A stretch of 64,000 nucleotides of DNA from Rhizobiales bacterium IMCC20636. GTDB lineage: Bacteria > Pseudomonadota > Alphaproteobacteria > Rhizobiales > GCA-2746425. The notes beneath the pieces were generated by a model. It had not been told where the DNA came from. It saw nothing but the letters and a program-made list of their open reading frames with translations, and ran no database searches. The translations under genes and the position numbers were made by a program. The stretch covers positions 1,271,001 through 1,335,000 of the forward strand of contig CP018226.1 in assembly GCA_016865015.1 (NCBI GenBank). The letters are read 5' to 3'. Shown piece after piece: positions 19,073 through 29,428 of the stretch (positions are counted from its first letter, which is position 1; every line of letters starts with the position of its first letter).

Positions 19073-20125
19073 ATGAGCGATTCATCTTCATCTGACCGTA
19101 TGGTGGCACCCGACACGCAGGGCGTCGACGATGCGGATTCCACGATCCGTCCGCAAAGACTGGCCGATTTTGTCGGGCAGGCGCAGGCGCGCTCAAACAT
19201 GCAGATTTTCATTGAAGCGGCCAAATCGCGCAATGAACCGCTGGATCATGTTCTGTTTGTCGGACCGCCTGGCCTCGGCAAGACGACACTGGCGCAGATC
19301 GTGTCCAAGGAATTGGGCGTGAATTTCCGCGCAACATCGGGTCCGGTGATCACCAAAGCGGGTGATCTGGCCGCGCTGTTGACCAATCTGGAAGAACGCG
19401 ATGTGCTGTTCATTGACGAGATTCATCGTCTCAGCCCGGCTGTGGAGGAAATTCTCTATCCGGCAATGGAAGATTTTCAGCTTGATCTGATCATCGGGGA
19501 AGGGCCTGCTGCCCGCTCGGTGCGGATTGATCTGGCGCGTTTTACACTGGTGGCTGCGACCACGCGGATTGGCTTGCTGACGACACCGTTGCGTGACCGG
19601 TTCGGGATTCCGATCCGTCTCAATTTTTATACCAATGAAGAACTGGAATATATTGTCACGCGCGGCGCGCGGCTGATGCAGGTTGGTATTTCCAAGGATG
19701 GCGCCCAGGAAATTGCGCGTCGCTCCCGCGGGACACCCAGAATTGCAGGGCGGTTGCTGCGCCGGGTCCGTGATTTTGCGATTGTGCAATCAGGTGGAGA
19801 GATCACCCGGCAGGTTGCAGATAAAGCATTGCAGCAATTGGAAGTGGATGCAGCCGGGATGGATGCGCTGGACCGGCGCTATATCGGCACCATTGCCCAA
19901 AATTTTGGTGGTGGGCCTGTTGGCATCGAAACGATTGCGGCTTCCCTGTCGGAACCGCGCGATGCCATTGAAGAAATCATCGAGCCCTATCTTATTCAGC
20001 AGGGCTATATTCAGCGCACACCGCGTGGACGCATGCTGACACCAAGGGCTTTCAAGCATATGGGCATCACCGCGCCCAAAACTTTCAGTGAACAACAAGC
20101 CAGTCTGTTCGAAGAGGATTTGTAA
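19073..20125 (+). CDS. ruvB: Holliday junction branch migration ATPase RuvB
   Basis: RuvB is the AAA+ motor of branch migration. Walker A is GPPGLGKT (64-71), Walker B DEIH (115-118), and sensor 1 is in LVAATTRIG. The [16 protein letters not shown] arginine-rich sensor 2 and a C-terminal winged helix ([16 protein letters not shown]) complete the family pattern. Length 350 aa is normal. It follows ruvA with 47 bp and precedes ybgC by 5 bp, so ruvA-ruvB-ybgC probably form one transcription unit leading into the tol genes. Confidence 0.97.
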   Translation: MSDSSSSDRMVAPDTQGVDDADSTIRPQRLADFVGQAQARSNMQIFIEAAKSRNEPLDHVLFVGPPGLGKTTLAQIVSKELGVNFRATSGPVITKAGDLAALLTNLEERDVLFIDEIHRLSPAVEEILYPAMEDFQLDLIIGEGPAARSVRIDLARFTLVAATTRIGLLTTPLRDRFGIPIRLNFYTNEELEYIVTRGARLMQVGISKDGAQEIARRSRGTPRIAGRLLRRVRDFAIVQSGGEITRQVADKALQQLEVDAAGMDALDRRYIGTIAQNFGGGPVGIETIAASLSEPRDAIEEIIEPYLIQQGYIQRTPRGRMLTPRAFKHMGITAPKTFSEQQASLFEEDL

Positions 20126-20130
20126 CCGGC

Positions 20131-20595
20131 GTGGTGAAGGGGGATCAAAACAGCGCGGAACACTGCTTCCCCATTGATGGATCGCTCTCAGATGGCGTGC
20201 ATGAACGTCCTGTGCGGGTCTATTTTGAAGACACGGATTTTTCCGGCGTTGTCTATCATGCGGCCTATCTGAAATTCATGGAGCGCGGGCGCAGCGATTT
20301 TTTGCGCTGCTTGAAGCTCAGCCATGCGATTTTGTCAGAAACGGGCATGGCTTTTGGCGTGTCGCATATGGATATCCGGTTTCTGGCCGGTGCCGGAATT
20401 GATGATCTGTTGCTCGTTCGCACTGAATTGGCGAAATGCTCCGGCGTGAGACTGGTGTTTGATCAAACGGTGATATGCGGTGAGCGAGTGCTTGTGACGG
20501 CGAGCGTCACCGTTGCCTTGATCAAGGATGGAAAACCCCAACGATTGCCTGCGTCTATGCTGACCCTTTTCAAGGCGATCTCCAAATCCATCTGA
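20131..20595 (+). CDS. ybgC: Acyl-CoA thioesterase YbgC (Tol-Pal associated)
   Basis: This is a hot-dog fold 4HBT thioesterase. The catalytic motif EDTDFSGVVYHAAYLKFMER contains the essential Asp and the conserved VYH. YbgC proteins hydrolyse short or phospholipid-related acyl-CoAs or acyl-ACPs and are almost always encoded beside tolQ, as here. The GTG at 20131 is 5 bp after ruvB; GTG at 20134 or a later start near the VRVYFEDTD segment is possible because the first 25 residues look unconserved. Length is 154 aa. Confidence 0.92.
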   Translation: MVKGDQNSAEHCFPIDGSLSDGVHERPVRVYFEDTDFSGVVYHAAYLKFMERGRSDFLRCLKLSHAILSETGMAFGVSHMDIRFLAGAGIDDLLLVRTELAKCSGVRLVFDQTVICGERVLVTASVTVALIKDGKPQRLPASMLTLFKAISKSI

Positions 20596-20846
20596 GACCG
20601 TGCATTTCAGTTTTACATCGCATCCTTACGATAAATTAACCCTGATAAAGTCTTAATCGTTCGGGAATGGGTGCGGGATTTTGCTGCGCTCGAATTAGGT
20701 ATCTCAAGGGTTCCAGCGGCATTGATGCCCTTATATTGACACAGTTTTTGAAGACATACGCTGGCTATGCACGCTTGTGATACCGATGACACCTGTCTGC
20801 ATGGCCAAAACGGCTTCTTGAGCACGCATTGAAGGAATAACTGATT

Positions 20847-21551
20847 ATGGAAGATCTTGGCCAGGCGGCGCTGAATGCAGGGGCGAATATTTCGCTTTGG
20901 TCCCTGTTTCTGCAAGCGCATCTGATTGTGAAAATTGTCATGATCGGTTTGGTACTGGCATCTGTCTGGTGCTGGGCCATCGTCATTGATAAAACCATTC
21001 TCTACCGGCGCGCAAAAGCGCAGATGGACCGGTTTGAGCAGGTTTTCTGGTCCGGCCAGTCTCTGGAAGAGCTGTATCGCAATCTGTCGCAACGCAACAA
21101 TACCGGCTCCGCCGCGTTGTTTGTTACCGCGATGCGGGAATGGAAGCGGACCTATGAAGGTGGAGCCCGCTCGGTGGGTGGATTGCAGATGCGTCTGGAC
21201 AAGGTGATGGATGTTGCGATTGCGCAGCAGATCGAACGATGGGAGCGCCGTCTTCTGATTCTGGCCACCGTTGGCTCGGCCGGTCCCTTTATCGGTTTGT
21301 TCGGAACGGTTTGGGGCATCATGACAAGTTTTCAGGCGATTGCGGCGGCTCAGACGACAAATCTTGCGGTTGTCGCGCCCGGCATTGCCGAGGCATTGCT
21401 GGCGACTGCACTTGGTCTGCTGGCAGCCATTCCAGCGGTTATTGCCTACAATAAATTCAGCAGCCAGTTGGGACGGTTGACCACACGGCTTGAGGGGTTC
21501 GCTGACGAGTTTTCAGCTATCCTTTCCCGCCAGATGGATGAAAGGGCCTGA
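20847..21551 (+). CDS. tolQ: Tol-Pal system protein TolQ
   Basis: TolQ is the proton-channel subunit (ExbB/MotA family) that with TolR energises TolA using the proton gradient. The 234-aa sequence shows an N-terminal membrane segment (LIVKIVMIGLVLASVWCWAIVI) and two C-terminal ones around VGSAGPFIGLFGTVWGIMTSF and APGIAEALLATALGLLAAIPAV, the family hallmark. A 251-bp gap upstream of it is the likely site of the tol operon promoter. tolR begins 3 bp after its stop. Confidence 0.96.
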   Translation: MEDLGQAALNAGANISLWSLFLQAHLIVKIVMIGLVLASVWCWAIVIDKTILYRRAKAQMDRFEQVFWSGQSLEELYRNLSQRNNTGSAALFVTAMREWKRTYEGGARSVGGLQMRLDKVMDVAIAQQIERWERRLLILATVGSAGPFIGLFGTVWGIMTSFQAIAAAQTTNLAVVAPGIAEALLATALGLLAAIPAVIAYNKFSSQLGRLTTRLEGFADEFSAILSRQMDERA

Positions 21552-21554
21552 TTG

Positions 21555-22010
21555 ATGGCAATGAATGTTGGCAGTGGCAGACGGTCCGGCGGACGGCGCA
21601 GAGGCGGCCGCGGCCATCAGCCACCGATGAGCGAAATCAATGTGACACCAATGGTCGATGTGATGCTGGTTCTGCTGATCATCTTCATGGTGGCAGCGCC
21701 ATTGCTGACAGTTGGTGTGCCGATTGATCTGCCAGAAACATCTGCGCGGCAATTGAGTGGCGATACCGAACCCATCAGCATATCGATCAATGCCGATGGT
21801 GTTGTGTTCTTGCAGGAAACGGAAATTCCCATTGATGAGGTTGTTGCGAAGCTGACTGCAATTGCTCAAAACGGCTATGAAGAACGCATTTATGTGCGCG
21901 GCGATAGATATACCGATTACGGCACAATCATGAAGTTGATGGGCACTATCAGCGCTGCCGGCTTTACCCGCCTCGGCCTTGTTACGACCGAACAGTCATC
22001 TACCAATTAG
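21555..22010 (+). CDS. tolR: Tol-Pal system protein TolR
   Basis: TolR is the ExbD-family partner of TolQ: a short cytoplasmic tail, one membrane segment (MVDVMLVLLIIFMVAAPLLTV, containing the proton-relay Asp) and a periplasmic domain (YVRGDRYTDYGTIMKLMGTI). The ATG at 21555 with AAAGGG nine bases upstream is preferred to the TTG at 21552. The N-terminal tail is unusually Arg/Gly-rich (GSGRRSGGRRRGGRGHQ), as in some other rhizobial TolR. Confidence 0.95.
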   Translation: MAMNVGSGRRSGGRRRGGRGHQPPMSEINVTPMVDVMLVLLIIFMVAAPLLTVGVPIDLPETSARQLSGDTEPISISINADGVVFLQETEIPIDEVVAKLTAIAQNGYEERIYVRGDRYTDYGTIMKLMGTISAAGFTRLGLVTTEQSSTN

Positions 22011-22028
22011 GATTATTTACTAGCTCTG

Positions 22029-22931
22029 ATGAAGACCGGCTTAATCCTTTCCAGCATTGCCCATGTGGCTATCATGACGTGGGGCGTGCTTGCACTGCCG
22101 GAACCTGCACGTCTGGAGGCACCGGAGATTGATGCGCTGCCTGTTGATATTGTTCCGTTTGAAGAACTGTCTCAAAAGCGGGTCGGTGATCTGAAGGCCG
22201 AGCCTGACACCCCGCCACCGCCCGAGCCCGCTCCAACGCCGCCTAAACCGGTAGAGACCAAGACTCCAGTTGAACAGCCACAGGAAGAGCCAGCGCCAAA
22301 AGTGGTGGAGGCAACACCGCCGCCACCAGCGCCAGAACCCGCGCCGCCAGAGCCGATTCCGGATCCGGTTGAGCCGGAACCAGCACCGCCTGAGCCGGAA
22401 GAGGCCAAGGAGCCTGAGGTTGCGCCTGAACCAAAACTGGATTTTTCAAAGGCTCCGCCACCGCGTATGCGGCCCAAGCCGCCTGCACAGCCGGAACAGC
22501 CAAAGCAGGAAGATTTTAACAGCGACAAGATTGCCGCTTTGCTGAACAAGCAGAAGCCGCAGGGTGCAGCGCCGCAGCAGGAGCCGCAGCAATTGGGCGT
22601 TCAGGCCGGCGACACCTCAAACCAGCTGAGCCAGAATGAAATTGATTTTCTGCGCCGCCAGCTGGAGAGTTGCTGGAGCCTACAGGCCGGGATGGAAGCT
22701 GCGGAAAGTATTGCCGTGCGCGTCGAAATGGTTCTCAACATCGACGGCACGATTGCGGGTCCTCCACGGGTTCTGAATTCAGGTGCAGGGGTTTCATTTC
22801 AGATAGCCTCGGAACGCGCATTGCGAGCCGTTCAAGCCTGTGCGCCATATTCGTATATGCCACAGGAAAAATACGACACTTGGAGTGTGATCGAATTTAA
22901 TTTCGACCCTTCAAAAATGTTTCAGGGATGA
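22029..22931 (+). CDS. tolA: Tol-Pal system protein TolA (Pro/Glu-rich linker)
   Basis: TolA spans the periplasm from the TolQR motor to Pal/TolB. It has an N-terminal membrane anchor ([18 protein letters not shown]), a long spacer and a C-terminal TolA/TonB-like domain (residues about 205-300, [21 protein letters not shown]). The spacer (about 55-165) is dominated by Pro, Glu and Ala repeats such as [13 protein letters not shown], not the Lys/Ala helical spacer of enteric TolA. This makes it TonB-like in appearance, but position in tolQRAB fixes the call. It overlaps tolB by 4 bases (ATGA). Confidence 0.93.
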   Translation: MKTGLILSSIAHVAIMTWGVLALPEPARLEAPEIDALPVDIVPFEELSQKRVGDLKAEPDTPPPPEPAPTPPKPVETKTPVEQPQEEPAPKVVEATPPPPAPEPAPPEPIPDPVEPEPAPPEPEEAKEPEVAPEPKLDFSKAPPPRMRPKPPAQPEQPKQEDFNSDKIAALLNKQKPQGAAPQQEPQQLGVQAGDTSNQLSQNEIDFLRRQLESCWSLQAGMEAAESIAVRVEMVLNIDGTIAGPPRVLNSGAGVSFQIASERALRAVQACAPYSYMPQEKYDTWSVIEFNFDPSKMFQG

Positions 22932-24289
22932 TGTGTATGCGCTATTTGAGCAAAGCTGACAGCCACCGCCTTTCCAAACTGCGTCATGCCATGGTTTTGC
23001 TGGCTGTTGTGCTGGCAGGATTTGTGTCGACATCTGCTTCTGCGCAATTGCAACTGGATATTACCAGGGGCAACATTCAGGCACTGCCGATTGCCATTCC
23101 CAGCTTTGTTGGCAGCACTGGCGAGGTGGATCAACTCAGTCAGAATGTGACGCAGGTGATCATCAATGATCTGGAGCGGTCTGCCTTGTTTCGGGCGATT
23201 GATCCGGCGACCTATATTGACCAGAACGCCAATCCCGATGCGATGCCACGGTTTCCGGACTGGCGCGTGCTGAATGCGCAGGCCTTGGCTGTGGGCCGCA
23301 TTGTTCAGGAAGCTGATGGCCGCATTCGTGCCGAATTCCGGTTGTGGGATGTGTTTGGTAACAAGCAGATTGCCGGCCAGAGGTTCTTTACCCAACCGGA
23401 TAATTGGCGGCGCGTCGCCCATATCATTGCTGATGCCATTTATGAGCGGCTGACCGGTGAAAAGGGCTATTTTGATACACGGATTGTGTTTGTCGACGAA
23501 ACGGGCCCCAAGGATAACCGTACCAAGCGCCTGGCGATCATGGATCAGGATGGTGCGTCGGTTCAGTATCTGACCAGTGGTGGTGATCTGGTTCTGACAC
23601 CGCGTTTCAGCCCCAGCCGTCAGGAAATCACCTACATGTCCTACGCCACTGGTCGGCCACAGGTATTTCTGTTGAACATAGATACCGGGCAGCGCGAAGT
23701 GGTTGGCAATTTTCCGGGCATGACCTTTGCACCCCGGTTTTCCCCCGATGGGCAACGGGTTGTGATGAGCCTGCAACAGGATGGAAACGCAAATATCTAC
23801 ACGATGGATTTGCGCTCGAAGCGGACCACACGGCTCACCAATTCTCCGTCAATCGATACATCGCCTTCTTTTTCACCGGATGGCTCACGCATTGTCTTTG
23901 AATCTGATCGCGGCGGCTCGCAGCAGCTTTATGTGATGGATGGCAATGGCGGTGAAGCAACGCGGATCAGTTTTGGTGAAGGTTCGTATTCGACGCCGGT
24001 CTGGTCCCCGCGTGGTGATCTGATTGCCTTTACGAAACGCTATCAGGGACAATTCCTGATCGGTGTCATGCGCACTGATGGCACTGGGGAACGTACCCTG
24101 ACGTCCGGTTTTCATAATGAGGGACCGACCTGGGCGCCCAATGGCCGCGTGCTGATGTTCTTCCGGGAACCACAGGGTGGAAATGCGGGGCCGCAATTGT
24201 GGTCGATTGACCTGACCGGGTATAATGAACGCCAGGTTTCCACGCCCAATTTCGCGTCCGATCCGGCCTGGTCGCCGTTGTTGAACTGA
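22928..24289 (+). CDS. tolB: Tol-Pal system periplasmic beta-propeller TolB
   Basis: TolB is a periplasmic protein that shuttles between Pal and the outer-membrane-linked Tol machinery. It has a signal peptide (residues 1-36, cleaved after STSASA), an N-terminal two-layer domain and a C-terminal six-bladed propeller with the repeated WD40-like signatures [47 protein letters not shown] and [16 protein letters not shown]. Length 453 aa is normal. The start codon overlaps the tolA stop, giving translational coupling. Confidence 0.96.
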   Translation: MMCMRYLSKADSHRLSKLRHAMVLLAVVLAGFVSTSASAQLQLDITRGNIQALPIAIPSFVGSTGEVDQLSQNVTQVIINDLERSALFRAIDPATYIDQNANPDAMPRFPDWRVLNAQALAVGRIVQEADGRIRAEFRLWDVFGNKQIAGQRFFTQPDNWRRVAHIIADAIYERLTGEKGYFDTRIVFVDETGPKDNRTKRLAIMDQDGASVQYLTSGGDLVLTPRFSPSRQEITYMSYATGRPQVFLLNIDTGQREVVGNFPGMTFAPRFSPDGQRVVMSLQQDGNANIYTMDLRSKRTTRLTNSPSIDTSPSFSPDGSRIVFESDRGGSQQLYVMDGNGGEATRISFGEGSYSTPVWSPRGDLIAFTKRYQGQFLIGVMRTDGTGERTLTSGFHNEGPTWAPNGRVLMFFREPQGGNAGPQLWSIDLTGYNERQVSTPNFASDPAWSPLLN

Positions 24290-24329
24290 TTTGATCGACG
24301 TTTCGAAACCAAACTGAGGTGTCAATAAA

Positions 24330-24345
24330 TTAACCATTGGTTTAC
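24330..24345 (+). promoter_or_regulatory. Near-consensus CtrA-type box upstream of pal
   Basis: TTAA-N7-TTTACC lies about 180 bp before pal, one base off the TTAA-N7-TTAA consensus. A related TTTAACC occurs at about 24365. This suggests pal has its own promoter in the 235-bp tolB-pal gap. CtrA binding is inference only. Confidence 0.25.
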
Positions 24346-24524
24346 CATGCTTGCGAACGCTGATTTAACCATGGACGGAATATATTGGCATTTAACAGAA
24401 ATGTCCGGTTTGCCCGTAATTCAGTCGTAATCTGATTGAAGACAGGACGCTGGCGAAATTAAAGGTTCAGACGAACGAATCGTCTTGAATCATCAAACGA
24501 ATTTGAATTTAGGAGTTACCGGAC

Positions 24525-25049
24525 ATGTTTGCACAACAAGTCCTCCGACCATTGGCACGTACGTTCTCTGCCCATGGCGCTGTAAAATTTCTTGCCGTCC
24601 TGCTGCTTGGCCTCGCTGTTGCGGGCTGTGCCAGGGGTGATAAATATGATGTGAACGCGTCCGGCGGTGCCAATGCAAAACCGGGTTCCGCCCAGGATTT
24701 TGCAGTGAATGTTGGTGATCGGGTGTTTTTCGAAACCGACAGCACGGATCTGACGGACCGCGCCAAGTCCACACTTGATCTGCAAGCACAGTGGTTGGCC
24801 AGATATCCCAATTACAACTTCACGATTGAAGGCCACGCCGATGAGCGCGGCACCCGTGAATACAACATCGCACTGGGTGCACGACGGGCCGCCTCGGCGC
24901 GTGCCTATCTGATTGCGCGCGGCGTCAATGCAGGCCGTATGAGCACAATCTCTTACGGAAAAGAACGCCCTGTTGCTGTGTGTAACGACATCTCCTGCTG
25001 GTCTCAAAACCGCCGGGCCGTTACCACGCTGAAAGGTGCCGGCAGTTAA
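24525..25049 (+). CDS. pal: Peptidoglycan-associated lipoprotein Pal
   Basis: Pal anchors the outer membrane to peptidoglycan and recruits TolB. The lipobox LAVAGC places the lipidated Cys at about residue 36. The OmpA-type peptidoglycan-binding domain follows, with FETDSTDLT and the hallmark IEGHADERGTREYNIALGARRA. GGAG about 10 bases before the ATG supports the start. It is 174 aa and ends at a rho-independent terminator. Confidence 0.96.
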   Translation: MFAQQVLRPLARTFSAHGAVKFLAVLLLGLAVAGCARGDKYDVNASGGANAKPGSAQDFAVNVGDRVFFETDSTDLTDRAKSTLDLQAQWLARYPNYNFTIEGHADERGTREYNIALGARRAASARAYLIARGVNAGRMSTISYGKERPVAVCNDISCWSQNRRAVTTLKGAGS

Positions 25050-25071
25050 TTGACTGTAGTTTGGAAACAAG

Positions 25072-25099
25072 GGCCCGGACAATTGTTCGGGCCTTTTTT
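25072..25099 (+). terminator. Rho-independent terminator of tol-pal
   Basis: A GGCCCG/CGGGCC stem, extendable to about 8-10 pairs with one G-T, is followed by a run of T (25094-25099). It lies 22 bp after the pal stop. Confidence 0.88.
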
Positions 25100-25190
25100 A
25101 CATCTGCAATTCGCATTGTAGACGTCTTATTTTCGTCGTAGTTGAAAGGCGAAGTCGTACACATGATCTGCCTGAACCGGGAAACTCAAA

Positions 25191-26000
25191 ATGCTGTTGG
25201 TTAAGAACTGCCTGACCGTATTTTTCACCATTTTTCTGCTGGCCCTACCTGCCAATGCTCAGACGTCACGAGAAGCGGCTGAGTTGAGCATGCGGGTGGA
25301 TCGTCTGGAAGCGCAAATTCGTGAATTGACCGGCCAGGTCGAGCGACTGACCTTTGCCCTGCAAAACAATGCTGCCGCTGCCCAGACATCCGCACCGCTG
25401 GGATCTGCGCCGTCAGGATCATCGGGACAGCCGATACAAGCCAATAATGGTTTCGGGGCGCCCCCTGCAAACCTTGGCACATTGTCCGGAAACACAACCA
25501 TCAATAGTGAGGGCGGGCCATTGGATCTGTCTGAGCTTATTGGTGCCAGTGGCGGTTTGGGTGTGGATCCGATCATACCTGCCGATACCCCTGCGGTGGC
25601 CGGAGCGCCGGGGGATTCTGCACGCGCTGAATATGAGCTTGCTTACGGCTATATATTGCGTGGTGATTATCAAACCGCAGAGGCATCCCTGCGTCAGTTT
25701 CTGAGTGAACATCCGAATGATCCTCTGGTCAGTGACGCACGTTTCTGGCTGGGTGAAAGCCTGTTTGTCCGCGGTTCCTATCGTGAGGCAGCGAACGAGT
25801 TTCTGGATTCCTACTCCAATTTTCCGCAAAGTGCGAAAGCGCCCGACAGCCTTCTGAAACTTGGCCTGTCGTTGCATGAGCTTGGAGAAACGGAAGCCGC
25901 ATGCGCGACTTATGCAGAGCTTGTGCGCAAATATCCGGCAGCCTCATCGCCGGTCAAGCAGCGTGTGCGTGATGAACGCAAATCAGCGAAATGCATCTAG
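25191..26000 (+). CDS. cpoB: Cell division coordinator CpoB (YbgF), TPR protein
   Basis: CpoB is a periplasmic protein that links Tol energy use to septal peptidoglycan synthesis. It has a signal peptide (cleaved near PANAQT), an N-terminal coiled coil for trimerisation (AELSMRVDRLEAQIRELTGQVERL), a Gln/Gly/Ser-rich linker and C-terminal TPR repeats beginning AEYELAYGYILRGDYQTAEA and continuing through DARFWLGESLFVRGSYREAA. Position after pal is standard. It overlaps tilS by 10 bases. Confidence 0.93.
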   Translation: MLLVKNCLTVFFTIFLLALPANAQTSREAAELSMRVDRLEAQIRELTGQVERLTFALQNNAAAAQTSAPLGSAPSGSSGQPIQANNGFGAPPANLGTLSGNTTINSEGGPLDLSELIGASGGLGVDPIIPADTPAVAGAPGDSARAEYELAYGYILRGDYQTAEASLRQFLSEHPNDPLVSDARFWLGESLFVRGSYREAANEFLDSYSNFPQSAKAPDSLLKLGLSLHELGETEAACATYAELVRKYPAASSPVKQRVRDERKSAKCI

Positions 26001-27259
26001 GCAATACGAGCAGGCTCACGGACTTTTCCGAGTTCTCTCCCTTTCTGGACCATTTGACATCAGTGGATTGGCGCAAGCCGGTGGCTATTGCGGTCTCTGG
26101 AGGTGGCGATAGTATGGCGTTGCTTGCAAGCGTCCTGCAATTGCGGCAGCAGGAGGCCCTCGACGCACCTTTATGGGTTTTGACGGTCGATCATGATCTG
26201 CGCAGCGACTCAGCCAGCGAGGCGGCTTCCGTCGCTGGGTTCTGTGCCCGTTACGGCATCAACCATTCTGTTTTGACTTGGCGCGGAGCGAAGCCCTCAA
26301 CTGCTGTGGCCGAGCGTGCGCGCATGATGCGACGTGACTTGTTGCTGGCTGAATGCAGGGCGCGCGGCGTCCGGCAATTGCTGCTGGCTCATACAATGGA
26401 CGATGTTTGTGAAACGCTTTTGATGCGTGTGCGGCGTGGTGGCCTGCGTGGCCATGCCAGCATTGCGCCCGAAACTGAGATTTCCGGTATCCAAGTGCTC
26501 AGGCCCTTCCTGACGCTTCAGCGCACTGACTTGCGCAACGCCTTGCGCCGGTCCGGGCTTTTCTGGTTTGACGATCCGAGCAATGCGAATATGCAATATG
26601 AACGTCCGCGCGTGCGGCGAACGCTGCAGGATATGGTCCGGGACGGGTTTCCACTAAATCAAATTGCCGCCTATGCAACGGTGATGGGGCAGTGGCGTAG
26701 TGTCATGGCGCAGGGCATTGCCACTGTCATCGAAACCAACTGTGAACTTGTGCGTGCTGATGTGCATGTGCGGGCAGGCGGGCTGCGGTCAGTCCCGCAA
26801 ATCATCGCGGTGGAAACGCTGCGTGAACTGGTTCGATTTGTAGGTGGAGATGCCTATATGATCGACTTTGATCAAGCAAAGGCTGCGGCGCATCAACTTG
26901 TCGCCTGCGATGCAGATGCAAAGGCATTCTCGTCGGGCCGGTGCGTTCTGGCCCCCGGGAAAGATGATGTGTGGCGCATTTCGCGTGCCCAGCGCGATCT
27001 GCCCATCACACCAGTGGGTGCCGGACAATCGGTCCTTTGGGATGGCCGTTTTGCGGTTGAGCTCGATGACGCAGCACAGTGTTCAGCTGAGATCAGTCAA
27101 TCCATTGATAAATCCGTTTCAGGCATGCCTGTCGTTCTGCCTGAGACTGTGCCACACACAATAAGCTTCAGACCCCGCGTGCTGAATGGCCCGATTGCGG
27201 GTTTTGACAAATCGATCTTTCAAGCTCTCGAGGGGCTCCTGGTTCCCAAAAACGGCTGA
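25991..27259 (+). CDS. tilS: tRNA(Ile)-lysidine synthetase TilS
   Basis: TilS attaches lysine to C34 of tRNA-Ile(CAU), changing it to read AUA. The PP-loop SGGGDSMALL (36-45) is followed by VDHDLRSDSASEA, HTMDDVCETLLMRVRRG and WFDDPSNAN, all characteristic. At 422 aa it is typical. The start lies inside the cpoB 3' end. tilS upstream of ftsH is a widely conserved order. Confidence 0.94.
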   Translation: MHLGNTSRLTDFSEFSPFLDHLTSVDWRKPVAIAVSGGGDSMALLASVLQLRQQEALDAPLWVLTVDHDLRSDSASEAASVAGFCARYGINHSVLTWRGAKPSTAVAERARMMRRDLLLAECRARGVRQLLLAHTMDDVCETLLMRVRRGGLRGHASIAPETEISGIQVLRPFLTLQRTDLRNALRRSGLFWFDDPSNANMQYERPRVRRTLQDMVRDGFPLNQIAAYATVMGQWRSVMAQGIATVIETNCELVRADVHVRAGGLRSVPQIIAVETLRELVRFVGGDAYMIDFDQAKAAAHQLVACDADAKAFSSGRCVLAPGKDDVWRISRAQRDLPITPVGAGQSVLWDGRFAVELDDAAQCSAEISQSIDKSVSGMPVVLPETVPHTISFRPRVLNGPIAGFDKSIFQALEGLLVPKNG

Positions 27260-27441
27260 ATTCTCGCCAAGAGCATGGTTTCGCCTGATTTTGCGTTCAC
27301 CTTTTTCGCAATAAAGCAAACTTCTTACCGGAATGCGCCTTGGCATATGCCCTCCATCTCCCTATTTTGGTAGCACATGCAAATTCAGTCGCGCGTTTTG
27401 GGGCCGGTTTATTGGGCCAAGGCGACCTTTAAGGACATAGA

Positions 27442-29367
27442 ATGAACGGAAATTTCCGCAATTTTGCGCTTTGGATCATTATTGGTCTGTTGCTGATCGC
27501 GCTTTTTAATCTGTTTCAGAACCCTGGACAGACCAATCGTGGTGACTCGATCCCTTATTCGCAGTTCATCAGTGAGGTGGAACAGGGAACGGTTCGCAGT
27601 GTGACCATTGCCGGATCCGAAATCACTGGCGTCTACAGCAACAATGGGCGTTTCGTGACACGTGCGCCAGATAATGCCGACTATGTCGACAAGCTGACAC
27701 AGCGCGGCGTGGCTGTTACAGCAGAAGCTCCCAGTTCAGAGGGCTTCAGTCTGATCGGACTGCTGATCTCCTGGCTGCCGATGATCCTGATCCTCGGTGT
27801 ATGGATATTCTTCATGCGCCAGATGCAGGGCGGTGGTCGTGGCGGTGCGATGGGATTTGGCAAATCAAAAGCCAAGCTTCTGACCGAAGAACATGGTCGC
27901 GTCACGTTTGACGATGTTGCCGGTGTGGATGAAGCCAAGGAAGATCTGGAAGAAATCGTTGAGTTTCTGCGTGACCCGCAGAAGTTCCAGCGGTTGGGTG
28001 GACGTATTCCGCGTGGTGTCCTGCTTGTTGGACCTCCAGGGACTGGTAAGACGCTTCTGGCACGCTCTGTTGCTGGCGAAGCCAATGTTCCGTTCTTCAC
28101 AATTTCCGGTTCGGACTTTGTGGAAATGTTCGTCGGCGTCGGTGCAAGCCGTGTGCGCGATATGTTTGAGCAGGCCAAGAAAAGTTCACCTTGCATCATC
28201 TTCATTGATGAGATCGATGCTGTCGGGCGGCACCGTGGTGCCGGTCTTGGCGGCGGTAATGACGAGCGCGAGCAGACATTGAACCAGTTGCTGGTTGAGA
28301 TGGATGGTTTTGAAGCCAATGAAGGCGTCATCATCATTGCAGCAACCAACCGTCCGGATGTGCTGGATCCGGCGCTTCTGCGTCCAGGCCGGTTTGACCG
28401 TGAAGTTGTGGTGCCAAATCCCGATGTGACGGGTCGTGAGAAGATTCTCAAGGTCCATGCACGCAATGTGCCTTTGGCGCCTGATGTCAATCTGAAGATT
28501 GTTGCACGCGGTACGCCCGGATTTTCCGGGGCTGACCTGATGAACCTTGTCAATGAAGCAGCCTTGCTGGCGGCGCGGCGTTCCAAACGCATTGTCACCA
28601 TGTCGGAGTTTGAAGATGCCAAGGACAAGGTGATGATGGGTGCCGAACGGCGCACATTGGTGATGACCGAAGATGAGAAAAAACTGACGGCCTATCATGA
28701 AGCCGGTCACGCGATTGTGGCGATCAATGTTGCCAAGACCGATCCGGTTCACAAGGCGACCATCATTCCGCGCGGACGTGCGCTGGGCATGGTGATGCAG
28801 CTGCCGGAACGTGACCAGATTTCCATGAGCCTGACACAGATGACCAGCCGTATGGCAATCATGATGGGTGGCAGGGTTGCTGAAGAGCAGATCTTTGGCG
28901 CGGAGAACGTCACGTCTGGTGCTTCCTCGGATATCGAGCAGGCAACGCGTCTGGCGCGTGCGATGGTCACCCGCTGGGGTTTCTCGGACAAGCTTGGCAA
29001 GGTGGCTTATGGCGATAATCAGGAAGAAGTCTTCCTGGGCCATTCGGTTGCCCGGACCCAGAATGTTTCTGAAGACACGGCCCAGATCATCGATGCGGAA
29101 GTGCGCCGGATCATTGATGAAGGCTTCAAGGAAGCCCAGCAAATCCTCACCGATAAAAAGGATGATCTGGAAGCTCTTGCTCAGGGTCTGCTGGAATATG
29201 AAACACTCAGTGGCGATGAGATCACCGAGTTGCTGAAGGGAAATCCACCGGTGCGTGAGGATGATGATACGCCATCGACACCGCGCGGCTCTGCCGTACC
29301 GAGCGCCGGTGCGCCAAAGTCCAAACCGACTGAGCCTGATCCAGGTATGGAGCCTCAGCCGTCGTAA
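27442..29367 (+). CDS. ftsH: ATP-dependent zinc metalloprotease FtsH
   Basis: FtsH degrades misfolded membrane proteins and regulators such as RpoH and LpxC at the inner membrane. Two N-terminal membrane segments ([38 protein letters not shown]) flank a small periplasmic domain. Walker A is GPPGTGKT (197-204), Walker [11 protein letters not shown], the second region of homology is [18 protein letters not shown], and the zinc site is HEAGH (419-423). The C-terminal tail is Pro/Ser-rich. rpoH, a known FtsH substrate class, is elsewhere in this window. It ends at a strong terminator. Confidence 0.97.
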   Translation: MNGNFRNFALWIIIGLLLIALFNLFQNPGQTNRGDSIPYSQFISEVEQGTVRSVTIAGSEITGVYSNNGRFVTRAPDNADYVDKLTQRGVAVTAEAPSSEGFSLIGLLISWLPMILILGVWIFFMRQMQGGGRGGAMGFGKSKAKLLTEEHGRVTFDDVAGVDEAKEDLEEIVEFLRDPQKFQRLGGRIPRGVLLVGPPGTGKTLLARSVAGEANVPFFTISGSDFVEMFVGVGASRVRDMFEQAKKSSPCIIFIDEIDAVGRHRGAGLGGGNDEREQTLNQLLVEMDGFEANEGVIIIAATNRPDVLDPALLRPGRFDREVVVPNPDVTGREKILKVHARNVPLAPDVNLKIVARGTPGFSGADLMNLVNEAALLAARRSKRIVTMSEFEDAKDKVMMGAERRTLVMTEDEKKLTAYHEAGHAIVAINVAKTDPVHKATIIPRGRALGMVMQLPERDQISMSLTQMTSRMAIMMGGRVAEEQIFGAENVTSGASSDIEQATRLARAMVTRWGFSDKLGKVAYGDNQEEVFLGHSVARTQNVSEDTAQIIDAEVRRIIDEGFKEAQQILTDKKDDLEALAQGLLEYETLSGDEITELLKGNPPVREDDDTPSTPRGSAVPSAGAPKSKPTEPDPGMEPQPS

Positions 29368-29400
29368 TGGCGGATTGACATCAAGTCCTGACTGTTTGAA

Positions 29401-29428
29401 AGCCCGGCCATGTGCCGGGCTTTTTTTT
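29401..29428 (+). terminator. Rho-independent terminator of ftsH
   Basis: A perfect 8-bp stem AGCCCGGC/GCCGGGCT with a 5-base loop is followed by eight T, 33 bp after ftsH. Confidence 0.93.

Noticed and set aside
27681-29142. Two long minus-strand frames opposite ftsH
   Set aside because: ftsH is certain and occupies this region; no motifs or ribosome sites in the antisense frames.
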